Shown: positions 9,125 through 16,457 of the stretch, piece by piece
Layout: each line of letters opens with the position of its first letter
How positions within the stretch are numbered: position 1 is the stretch's first letter
Assembly (NCBI RefSeq): GCF_000372645.1
Contig: NZ_APMP01000001.1
Span: 62,001 to 126,000, forward strand
Direction of reading: 5' to 3'
DNA from: Caulobacter vibrioides OR37
Lineage (GTDB): Bacteria; Pseudomonadota; Alphaproteobacteria; Caulobacterales; Caulobacteraceae
Length of the DNA: 64,000 nt
Notes under the pieces: generated by a model
Seen by the model: only the letters and a program-made list of their open reading frames with translations
Database searches by the model: none
Told to the model about the DNA's origin: nothing
Program-made: the position numbers and the translations under genes

Positions 9125-10006
9125 ATGCCGATCTCGGGGATGACCGGCTTCTCCCGCGTCGAGGGCGCGCACGGCGCCTGGACCTGGGCGGTCGAGGCGC
9201 GCAGCGTCAATGGCCGTAACCTGGACACCCGCTTTCGCGGACCTCCCGGCTTCGACGCCTTGGAGCGCGCCGCGCGGGACGGCGCCCAGGCTCGCTTTCA
9301 GCGCGGCCAGTTGACGGTCAACGTCCAGGCCAAGCGGGCCGAGGCCGCAGGCGAGGCCCAGGTCAACGTGGCGGTGCTCGAACGCTATCTGAGCGCGGGT
9401 GGTCCCTATGTCGCCACCGGCATGGTCGCCAAGCCCACGCTCGACGGCCTCCTGGCCCTGAAGGGCGTGATCGAGGCGCGCGAGGACGAGGACGACGCCG
9501 AGACGCGCGCCGCCGTCGAGGCCGCCATGGCCGCCTCGATCGCCCAAGCCCTAGACGCGCTGAAGATCGCCCGGCAGGAGGAGGGCGCGGCCCTCGATCC
9601 TGTGCTGAACGGCCTGGTCGATCGCATCGAGACCCTGACCCAGGCCGCCGAGGGCGAGGCCGCCGGCCAGCCCGCCGTCCTGAAGGAGCGTTTCGCGCGC
9701 CGGATGGCCGAGTTGATCGGCGAGGCGGCCAGCGAGGACCGCATCGTCCAGGAGGCCGCCGCCCAGGCCGTGAAGGCCGATGTCCGCGAGGAGCTGGATC
9801 GCCTGGCCAGCCACGTGGCTGGCGCGCGAGCCCTGTTGTCGGGGGAGGGGGCGTCGGGCCGCCGGCTCGACTTCCTCTCCCAGGAATTCATGCGCGAATC
9901 CAATACTCTCTGCTCGAAATCGGCCCTCGCCGCCCTGACCGGGATCGGTCTGGAGCTGAAGGCCGTGATCGAGCAGTTCCGCGAGCAGGTCCAGAACGTT
10001 GAATAA
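9125..10006 (+). CDS. yicC: YicC family endoribonuclease-like protein
   Basis: The product is 293 residues and starts with the YicC signature MPISGMTGFSR, then VEARSVNGRNLDTRFR. The C-terminal DUF1732 domain is recognisable from FLSQEFMRESNTLCSKS. The E. coli homologue has been linked to RNA cleavage and small RNA turnover; that role here is by homology only. ATG 9125 lies 4 bases after the mltG stop. A longer in-frame ORF running back into mltG is an artefact. The stop overlaps the proposed start of gmk. Confidence 0.93.
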   Translation: MPISGMTGFSRVEGAHGAWTWAVEARSVNGRNLDTRFRGPPGFDALERAARDGAQARFQRGQLTVNVQAKRAEAAGEAQVNVAVLERYLSAGGPYVATGMVAKPTLDGLLALKGVIEAREDEDDAETRAAVEAAMAASIAQALDALKIARQEEGAALDPVLNGLVDRIETLTQAAEGEAAGQPAVLKERFARRMAELIGEAASEDRIVQEAAAQAVKADVREELDRLASHVAGARALLSGEGASGRRLDFLSQEFMRESNTLCSKSALAALTGIGLELKAVIEQFREQVQNVE

Positions 10007-10655
10007 GCCCCACCATACTCCTTCTCACGGCGCGCACCGGGGCCTGTTGCTGATGGTGGTCGCGCCCTCGGGCGTCGGCAAGACGTCTCTGACCCGCCGT
10101 CTGGTGGCCGATCACAACGACCTGCACCTGTCGATCAGCGCCACGACGCGCGACCCGCGCCCGGGCGAGCACGACGGCCGCGACTATCACTTCGTCACCC
10201 AGGACAAGTTCAAGGCGATGATCGAGGCCGACGCTTTTCTGGAGTGGGCCGAGGTCTATGGAAACTTCTACGGCAGCCCCAAGCCGCCGATCATGGCCGC
10301 GCTGGAGCGGGGCGAGAGCGCGCTGTTCGACATCGACTTCCAGGGCGCGATGAAGGTGCACGCCCAGGCCAAGGAAGACAGCGTGCTGGTCTATATCCTG
10401 CCGCCGTCGCTGGCCGAGATGAGCCGCCGTCTGCACGCGCGCAGCCAGGACAGCGAGGAGGTGATTCATCGCCGTCTCTCGCGCGCCAAGGACGAGGTCG
10501 CCGATTGGGAGCGGTTCGACTACGTCATCCTCAATGACGACTTTGACCGCGCCTATGCCGACCTGGCCCACATCTATCACGCCGAGCGTCTGAAGCGGGC
10601 GCGCAATCCCTGGATCGGCGAGCTGGTGGGCGAGCTCCTCAAGGAAGAGATCTGA
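9999..10655 (+). CDS. gmk: guanylate kinase
   Basis: Gmk phosphorylates GMP to GDP in the cytoplasm. The 218-residue sequence has the P-loop APSGVGKTSL, the GMP-binding STTRDPRPGEHDGRDYHF-like region and the VILNDDFDRAY lid region. The most likely start is a TTG that overlaps the yicC stop. The alternative ATG at 10053 would begin right at the first strand (MVVAPSG), removing N-terminal residues, so it is less likely. yicC-gmk adjacency is common. Confidence 0.95.
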   Translation: MNKPHHTPSHGAHRGLLLMVVAPSGVGKTSLTRRLVADHNDLHLSISATTRDPRPGEHDGRDYHFVTQDKFKAMIEADAFLEWAEVYGNFYGSPKPPIMAALERGESALFDIDFQGAMKVHAQAKEDSVLVYILPPSLAEMSRRLHARSQDSEEVIHRRLSRAKDEVADWERFDYVILNDDFDRAYADLAHIYHAERLKRARNPWIGELVGELLKEEI

Positions 10656-10703
10656 GTCGCTCGCCCCCGCCGACAAGGCTCGGGCCAAGTCGCCCGGGCC
10701 GCG

Positions 10704-10961
10704 CTACAGCGCGCGGCGGCCGAAGATCAGGTGATACAAGGCCAGGATGACGACGGCGCCGACCGTCGCGACGGCCAGGCTGTAAAGGTTCAGGCCGGAT
10801 ACGCCGCTGCTGCCGAACTGGTTGAACAGCCAGCCGCCGACAAACGCGCCGACGATGCCGAGCACGATATCCAGCAGCACGCCGCTGCCGGTGCGATTGA
10901 CGAGCTTGCTGGCGATGAAGCCGGCGATCAGGCCCAAAAGAAGCCAGGCGAGAATGGACAT
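10704..10961 (-). CDS. GlsB/YeaQ/YmgE family small membrane protein
   Basis: This 85-residue, almost entirely hydrophobic protein has three predicted helices and the family pattern LLGLIAGFIASKL, then GIVGAFVGGWLF, and a final helix ending HLIFGRR. The family is often annotated as transglycosylase-associated or stress-response membrane protein; the biochemical role is unclear. A good GGAGG site precedes the start. It is convergent with gmk. A near-complete family match makes the gene call firm. Confidence 0.88.
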   Translation of the reverse strand: MSILAWLLLGLIAGFIASKLVNRTGSGVLLDIVLGIVGAFVGGWLFNQFGSSGVSGLNLYSLAVATVGAVVILALYHLIFGRRAL

Positions 10962-11036
10962 CGTGGAGACCTCCGTGAGCGGTCGCCCTGCGCGACCCGC
11001 TGCATCAAGGTCTGGACGGCGCCGTTAGTTCCCTGA

Positions 11037-11150
11037 TCAGCGCTTGATCTGGTTCTGGACGAAGGCGATCAGCTTCTCCGCCGGGGCGCGGCCGAACGCG
11101 ATGAAGAGGCCCGAGCCCAGCGCGGCGCCGATCAGGAAGGTCATGGTCAT
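11037..11150 (-). CDS. possible 37-residue membrane peptide
   Basis: A short minus-strand frame encodes a peptide starting MTMTFLIGAALG and ending QNQIKR, with one hydrophobic helix and a charged C-terminal half. An AAGGGG lies about 10 bases before the ATG, and an upstream in-frame stop limits it. It sits between the GlsB-type gene and the sensor kinase on the same strand. I do not recognise a family. It could be a real small protein or chance, since GC-rich DNA has few stops; the membrane-like pattern is what favours coding. Confidence 0.4.
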   Translation of the reverse strand: MTMTFLIGAALGSGLFIAFGRAPAEKLIAFVQNQIKR

Positions 11151-11249
11151 CGCGGTGATCCCCTTGTGGAGGGGCAGCTATTGCAGGCGCTCCGTGGCCA
11201 AGCCAAGGCGACAACGAGGCGCTGCGACGATCGGTCCGCGCCTGCTTGC

Positions 11250-12902
11250 TCAGGCGGCGCCGCGCGGCGGGGCCAGCAGGGTCAGCACGCAGGTCAGGCC
11301 TTCGGGCGCGTAGTCGAAATCGGCCGTTCCGGCCAGATCGCCCCGCAGGCTGGCGGCGATCAAGCGCGTGCCGAAGCCGCCGCGCGTGGGAGTCCTGGCC
11401 GGCGGGCCGCCTCGTTCGCGCCATGTGACGACAAGGCGGGTGCGGCCCTCAAGCTTCCAAGACACGCCGACCCGACCGGTCTCGACCGATAGAGCGCCAT
11501 ATTTCGAGGCGTTGGTGGCCAACTCGTGGAAGATCATCGCCAGCGCCACGGCGGCGTTCGGCGCCAGGGGCGCATCTGGCCCTTCAAGGTCGACCTGGCT
11601 TTCGTAGGGACGCAGCGCCCCTTTCAGAAGATCGCCGAGATCGGCGCCCTCCCAGTTGCGGCGGGTCAGCAGATCGTGAGCGCTGGCCAGAGCATGGATG
11701 CGGTCGTTGAACTGGGTCAGACCTGTCTCGCCGCCTTCGCGCAGGCTATGGCGCGCCAGGGACTGGACGATGGCCAGCGTGTTCTTCACCCGGTGGTTCA
11801 GCTCGTTGATCATCAGCTGCTGGCGTTCGGCGGCCTCGCGCGCCTCGTTCTCCCGCGCGCGCAGCTCCTCGTCCGCCGCCATCAGCGACCCGCGCACCTC
11901 GGCGATTTCCTGCAGATAGGATGGCGCGGGGTCCAGGGGCGCGCCCGCCGCCAGGGCCTCGGCCTCGCGAACAAGACCGCGCACGTCGTCCGAGATCGGA
12001 CGGGCGAAGGCCAGAGCCGCCATGACGCCCAAGGCGATCATCAAGGCCGCGCCGACCATGGCCGGACCCAGAGAGTACAGCACGGTGCGGTTCAGCTCGG
12101 TCCTCGGCACGCCGATGATGAAGGTCCAATGTGACTGCTGTGAGCGGGTGAACCCGGTCAAGGTGGGGATGCCGTCGAGGGTCTGGCTGTGAAGAACGCC
12201 CTCGTTCGTGCGCGCCATGGCCTGCCGAAGGTCGTGGCTGGCGTGACGGCCCAGCATCTTCTCCTGGTCGCGCGAGCGCGCCACCACGACGCCGTTGCGA
12301 TCGACGATGCTGGCCGTCCAGGTGTCCGGAAAGCCCTGGGCGGTCATCAGGGCGTGGAAGGCGCTCGGCGACTGAATATAGCCCAGCACGTGAAGCTTTC
12401 CCCGGACCAGGACCGGACGGTCGAAGGCGACGATCGGGCTTAGGGGCGCGGGGCGTTCGATCAGGTCGGACACCGTGGTGCGGCCGCTGGTCATGTCGGC
12501 CCAATCGCGGTCCGGCAGGCGCATCACGGGCGGCGTCGCGCCGGGGGGCATTCGCGTGTTGATCCACTGGCGGTCCTGGCTCATCAGCACGATCCAGGCG
12601 TCACGGCCCTTCACGGCTTCCTGGGCCTGCTTCTCGAAGGTGACGAGGTCGCCCTGGGCCAGGGCGGGCGAGACCGACAGGCCCTGCAGGATGCTCTGGC
12701 CCTGGCCGATCTGGCGGTCCGTGGCCAGGGATAGGGCGCGGGTCATGGCGGTCAGCTGCGTCGCGAAACGCTGCTCGCCTTCCGAATACTGCATGGCGAC
12801 CAGCGCGGCCATCAACAGGATGGCCGGCGCCGCCAAGGTCAGGGCCATGAACAACAGTCGCCGCGCGACCGTCGATGGCGCCTTCGCCGCACGGTTCCTC
12901 AC
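11250..12902 (-). CDS. HWE/HisKA_2-family sensor histidine kinase
   Basis: This inner-membrane sensor is about 550 residues: an N-terminal helix, a periplasmic dCache-like region, a second helix near 290-312, a HAMP-like linker, then the kinase. The phosphoacceptor motif is ELNHRVKNTLAIVQSLARHS (His near 370) and the ATPase begins FHELATNASKYGALS, the pattern of HWE/HisKA_2 kinases that often feed the alphaproteobacterial general stress response. The open frame extends far into rsmA, so I chose GTG 12902, just before the basic segment and first helix; ATG 12848 is the alternative. A candidate EcfG-type promoter lies upstream. Confidence 0.85.
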   Translation of the reverse strand: MRNRAAKAPSTVARRLLFMALTLAAPAILLMAALVAMQYSEGEQRFATQLTAMTRALSLATDRQIGQGQSILQGLSVSPALAQGDLVTFEKQAQEAVKGRDAWIVLMSQDRQWINTRMPPGATPPVMRLPDRDWADMTSGRTTVSDLIERPAPLSPIVAFDRPVLVRGKLHVLGYIQSPSAFHALMTAQGFPDTWTASIVDRNGVVVARSRDQEKMLGRHASHDLRQAMARTNEGVLHSQTLDGIPTLTGFTRSQQSHWTFIIGVPRTELNRTVLYSLGPAMVGAALMIALGVMAALAFARPISDDVRGLVREAEALAAGAPLDPAPSYLQEIAEVRGSLMAADEELRARENEAREAAERQQLMINELNHRVKNTLAIVQSLARHSLREGGETGLTQFNDRIHALASAHDLLTRRNWEGADLGDLLKGALRPYESQVDLEGPDAPLAPNAAVALAMIFHELATNASKYGALSVETGRVGVSWKLEGRTRLVVTWRERGGPPARTPTRGGFGTRLIAASLRGDLAGTADFDYAPEGLTCVLTLLAPPRGAA

Positions 12903-12917
12903 ATTCGCCCCACTTGT

Positions 12918-12945
12918 CCCCGCGGTCAGGCTGAAGACCGCGGGG
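12918..12945 (-). other. GC-rich hairpin in the leader of the sensor kinase gene
   Basis: CCCCGCGGTC and GACCGCGGGG form a perfect 10-base stem with an 8-base loop. No T-run follows in either direction, so it is not a convincing terminator. On the minus strand it ends 16 bases before the chosen GTG start of the kinase and could affect its translation or mark the end of the rsmA message. Confidence 0.4.
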
Positions 12946-13031
12946 CCCGGCGTCAATAAACCCTGGGGCGTCGGAGGGCTAGAGCTTTTCCTATTCGGGT
13001 GAAACCACTGAACAGGGTAAGGTAGCTGTTT

Positions 13032-13056
13032 AACGATATACTTATGGTATACTTCC
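13032..13056 (-). promoter_or_regulatory. candidate EcfG/sigma-T type promoter
   Basis: On the minus strand GGAAG, 16 bases, then CGTT can be read. The C. crescentus sigma-T (EcfG) consensus is GGAAC-N16/17-CGTT, so four of five and four of four bases match. The spacer is unusually AT-rich with a TATAC/GTATA palindrome. It points at the HWE kinase gene with a leader of about 120 bases. This is an inference from consensus only. Confidence 0.4.
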
Positions 13057-13081
13057 GGCGTTGCGATCTCGGCGCTGGAGG

Positions 13082-13900
13082 CTAGACTAGGCTCGCCCTG
13101 GCCAGGGACAGGAATCCGGCCAGGTCGATGACCTCGGCCCGCGCGTCGGGATTGACGCCGGCCCGTTCGCACAGCGTCGCGCCGCCCAGCGCCTTGAGGC
13201 TGGAGCGCAGCATCTTGCGGCGTTGGCCAAAGGCCGCGGCGGTGACCCTTTCCAGCGCGCCTATGACCTCGGCGGGCGGGGGGTCGGCCTTGGGGACCAG
13301 GCGCGCGACCGCCGAGGCGACCTTGGGCGGCGGGGTGAAGGCCTTGGCCGGCAGGTCCATGACCACGCGCGCCTCGCACAGCACCTGGGAGATCACCGCC
13401 AGGCGTCCGTAGGCGTCGTCGCCGGCCTGGGCGACGATGCGGTCGGCGACTTCCTTCTGGAACATCAAGGTCATGGACAGCGGCCGGAACGGGCCGGTCA
13501 GCCAGTTGATCAACAACTGGGTGCCGACATTGTAGGGCAGGTTCGAGACCACATGGGCCGGACCGCCGGCGGCCTTGGCGTCATCGACCTTGAGGGCGTC
13601 GCCCTCGACCAGTTCCAGGCGACCTTCGGCGACCTCGGCGACCTCGGCCAGCAAGGGCAGGAAGCGGCTGTCCTTCTCGATCGCCACGACGCGGGCGCCG
13701 GTTTCCAGCAAAGCGCGGGTCAGGCCGCCGGGGCCTGGGCCGACCTCGATTACCGTGTCGCCCTCGCCGACCTGAGCCAGGCGAGCGATTTTGCGGGTGA
13801 CGTTCAGGTCTAGCAGGAAGTGCTGGCCGAAGCTCTTGCGCGCCATGAGGTCGTGGCGCTCCAGGGCCTCGCGCAGCGGCGGCAGGTCGGCCAGGCTCAT
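13082..13900 (-). CDS. rsmA: 16S rRNA (adenine1518/1519-N6)-dimethyltransferase
   Basis: RsmA (KsgA) dimethylates two adjacent adenines near the 3' end of 16S rRNA late in 30S assembly. The 272-residue protein shows KSFGQHFLLD, the SAM-binding VIEVGPGPGGLT, the catalytic NLPYNVG and a C-terminal helical domain ending in FLSLARASLV. ATG 13900 (MSLADLPP) is preferred; a TTG five codons upstream overlaps the pdxA stop. The gene lies directly behind pdxA, as in many proteobacteria (surA-pdxA-rsmA). Confidence 0.95.
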   Translation of the reverse strand: MSLADLPPLREALERHDLMARKSFGQHFLLDLNVTRKIARLAQVGEGDTVIEVGPGPGGLTRALLETGARVVAIEKDSRFLPLLAEVAEVAEGRLELVEGDALKVDDAKAAGGPAHVVSNLPYNVGTQLLINWLTGPFRPLSMTLMFQKEVADRIVAQAGDDAYGRLAVISQVLCEARVVMDLPAKAFTPPPKVASAVARLVPKADPPPAEVIGALERVTAAAFGQRRKMLRSSLKALGGATLCERAGVNPDARAEVIDLAGFLSLARASLV

Positions 13901-13911
13901 GTCCAAATCTC

Positions 13912-14922
13912 TCAAGCGCCGCGACGGGCGGCGATCTCGTCCGCCAGCTTGATGGCGGCGATCAGGCTATCGGGACGCGCGATGCCGCGTCCAGCGATGT
14001 CGAAGCCGGTGCCGTGGTCGGGCGACGCGCGCACGATCGGCAAGCCCAGGGTGACGTTCACCCCGCCCCAGAAGTCCAGCATCTTGACCGGGATCAGGGC
14101 CTGGTCGTGGTACATGCAGAGCACGCCGTCATAACGTTCGCGGGCCTCGGCATGAAACAGCGTGTCGGCCGGGGCCGGACCGATCGCGTCGACGCCCAGA
14201 TCGCGCAGCGCGCGGACGGCCGGCGTGATGATCTCGATCTCCTCGCGTCCCAGCGCGCCGCCTTCGCCGGCGTGCGGGTTCAGGGCCGCGACGGCCAAGC
14301 GTGGTCTCTCGACGCCGAAATCCTTGCGCAAGGCCTGGGCGGTGACCAGCCCGCTGTTGACGACGCTCTCGATGGTCAGCGCTCCCGGGACCTTGGCCAG
14401 GCTGGTGTGGATGGTCACCAGCGTGGCGCGCAGGTCGCCGGCGGCCAGCATCATCACCGGCCCGCGCGCGCCCTCGAACCGTTCGGCGGCGGTCAGTTCG
14501 GCCAGGAACTCGGTGTGGCCGGGGAACTTGAAGCCGGCTTCGTAGAGCGGCGCCTTGGCGATCGGGGCGGTGACCAGGCCGCTGACCGCGCCCGACAGCG
14601 CCAGGCCCACGCCCGTTTCGATCCAGCGGATCACCTGCGGCGCGTAGGTGGGCGAGGGGCGTCCGGCGACCACGGGCGAGAGCAGGGGGATGTCGATGAC
14701 CGGAAGGGCCTCGCCGAAGACCTCCGGCGCGGCGTCCGGGCCCGTGACCACGCGAACCTTCACCCCGGCGCCGGCCGAGGCCAGCAGCTGGGCGTCGCCG
14801 ATCACGACGAAGGACGGGCCGCGCTCGCGCAGGGCCTGCCAGGCCTTGGCGATGATCTCCGCGCCGATGCCGGCGGGGTCGCCGGCGCTGAGGGCGAGGG
14901 GGCGCGCCTTCACCGGCCTCAA
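13912..14922 (-). CDS. pdxA: 4-hydroxythreonine-4-phosphate dehydrogenase
   Basis: PdxA oxidises 4-phosphohydroxy-L-threonine in the DXP-dependent pyridoxal phosphate pathway. The 336-residue protein has LSAGDPAGIGAEI at its start, the metal-binding FPGHTEFLAELT, the LNPHAGEGG loop and HDQALIPVKML, all family hallmarks. The frame opens with a TTG overlapping the surA stop; a GTG three codons later (VKARPLALS) is an equally possible start. It is sandwiched between surA and rsmA on the same strand. Confidence 0.95.
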   Translation of the reverse strand: MRPVKARPLALSAGDPAGIGAEIIAKAWQALRERGPSFVVIGDAQLLASAGAGVKVRVVTGPDAAPEVFGEALPVIDIPLLSPVVAGRPSPTYAPQVIRWIETGVGLALSGAVSGLVTAPIAKAPLYEAGFKFPGHTEFLAELTAAERFEGARGPVMMLAAGDLRATLVTIHTSLAKVPGALTIESVVNSGLVTAQALRKDFGVERPRLAVAALNPHAGEGGALGREEIEIITPAVRALRDLGVDAIGPAPADTLFHAEARERYDGVLCMYHDQALIPVKMLDFWGGVNVTLGLPIVRASPDHGTGFDIAGRGIARPDSLIAAIKLADEIAARRGA

Positions 14923-16298
14923 CGCGTCTCGATGGTGGCCTGATTGCGCAGGTCGCGCAGGTAGCGCTTGGAGATCAGCGCCAGCTGCTGACCCTTCAGG
15001 CGGTTCTCGATCTGGTCATGGCTGGGCGCGTTCGCGCCGCCCTGGCGTTTGCCGCAGACGGCGATCAGGTGCATCCCGGCGTCGGTCCGGATCGGGTCCG
15101 AGATCTGGCCGACATCCAGCTTGCTGGCCGCTTCCTGGAAGGCGGGGGCCAGGTCGGTGATCTCGGCCTCGCCCAGATCGCCGGCGACCAGGCCTTCGAC
15201 CTTGCCGGCCGTGGCTTCCAGCGCGGCGCAGTTGGCGATCTTGGGCTTGAGGTCGACCAGCAGCTTGGTGGCGGCGGCGACCTGCTCGGGCGTGGCGTTG
15301 GCGGCCAGGGGCGCGGCGACCTGCTTGAGATCGACGATCGTGCTCTTGGAGCCGGCGCGCTTGTCGCGCAGATAGATGATGTAGACGCCGTCCTTGACCG
15401 GGATCGGCTTGGACAGCTGGCCGGGACGCAGTTGCTCCAGCGCGGCGTCGACTTCAGGTGGCATTTCGCCGGGGCTGATCCAGCCCACGTCGCCGCCATT
15501 GGCCGCCGTGGCCGAGGCCGAGAACTGTCGGGCCACGGCCGCGAACGGCGCGCCTTGCTGCATCTGGGTGATCAACTGGCTGGCACCGTTGGCGGCGGTC
15601 TCCATGCCGCCGACCCGCGCGGCGTCGATGAAGACCTCGCTGACCTGGTACTGCGGCTTGGCCGCCGATTCCGCGAGGCGGCGCTGGTAGGCCTTGATCT
15701 GGTCCTCGCCGATCCGCAGGCGCGAGCCGTAGCGCCCCTGGATCCACGACTGCCACGACGAATCGGCGCGCAGCTGGGCCCGCCAGGTGTCCAGGCCGAT
15801 GCCCTGGGACGTCAGGCTCTGCTTGAGTTGGTCGGCGGTCATCTTGTTGGATTGGGCGATGTCGGCGATCTGCTCGTCGACTTCCTTGTCGGTCGAGATG
15901 ATCGTGATCTTCTGCTGCTTCTCGACCCGCTTCAGCTCCTGCATCTCCAGGCGTTCGTCGATCAGCGAGCGCAGGGCTTCCTGCTCGATCTGGGGCAGGT
16001 TCTCCTGGGTGGGCTGCATCCCCGAAGTCGCCATCAGCAGGCGCATCCGCTGCACCACGTCATAGCTGGAGATGATGTCGTCGTTGACGACGGCGGCCAC
16101 GCTCTCGGCCAGCGGGTTGGCCTGAGCCTGCGGCGTCGCCGGTTGCGGAGCCGCCGCCGGGGCCGGGGAAGCGCCTTGCGGTTGCGCGGCGGGAGCGGCC
16201 TGGCGCGCGATCGCGGGCAAGCCCAGGCTCGCCACCGTCAGGGCCAGGATGGAGGCGGCGCCGGCCGCGAAAGTCGTCACGCTACGCGCAGACCGCAT
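14919..16298 (-). CDS. surA: periplasmic peptidyl-prolyl isomerase / outer-membrane protein chaperone SurA
   Basis: The 459-residue exported protein has a signal peptide, then a Pro/Ala-rich linker (about residues 33-60). The SurA N-terminal domain begins VVNDDIISSYDVVQRMRLL. At least one parvulin domain follows (FAAVARQFSASATAANGGDVGWIS) and a second, degenerate one ends in IRTDAGMHLIAVC. It should help beta-barrel proteins such as LptD, encoded immediately upstream, reach the BAM complex. The 159-base gap from lptD has no clear promoter. Confidence 0.93.
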   Translation of the reverse strand: MRSARSVTTFAAGAASILALTVASLGLPAIARQAAPAAQPQGASPAPAAAPQPATPQAQANPLAESVAAVVNDDIISSYDVVQRMRLLMATSGMQPTQENLPQIEQEALRSLIDERLEMQELKRVEKQQKITIISTDKEVDEQIADIAQSNKMTADQLKQSLTSQGIGLDTWRAQLRADSSWQSWIQGRYGSRLRIGEDQIKAYQRRLAESAAKPQYQVSEVFIDAARVGGMETAANGASQLITQMQQGAPFAAVARQFSASATAANGGDVGWISPGEMPPEVDAALEQLRPGQLSKPIPVKDGVYIIYLRDKRAGSKSTIVDLKQVAAPLAANATPEQVAAATKLLVDLKPKIANCAALEATAGKVEGLVAGDLGEAEITDLAPAFQEAASKLDVGQISDPIRTDAGMHLIAVCGKRQGGANAPSHDQIENRLKGQQLALISKRYLRDLRNQATIETR

Positions 16299-16457
16299 GG
16301 ATAGTGTCGTTCCTCTAGGCCGGGCCCCAGAGGGGCGCGCGGTCGATTATCACGTTTTCGGAAGCGACGATCGCTTAAACCGGCTTTTCCGCTCGGCTGT
16401 CGCCCCATGACACGCTCGCTGGACGCGCGGCCATCACCGCGCGCCCCCCAGGCGCGG

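Noticed and set aside
12918..12945. Intrinsic terminator after rsmA
   Set aside because: A perfect stem but no T-run on either strand.
12903..13379. N-terminal extension of the HWE kinase into rsmA
   Set aside because: The extension overlaps the rsmA coding end in another frame and has no sensor-like sequence; the signal-anchor helix begins after 12902.
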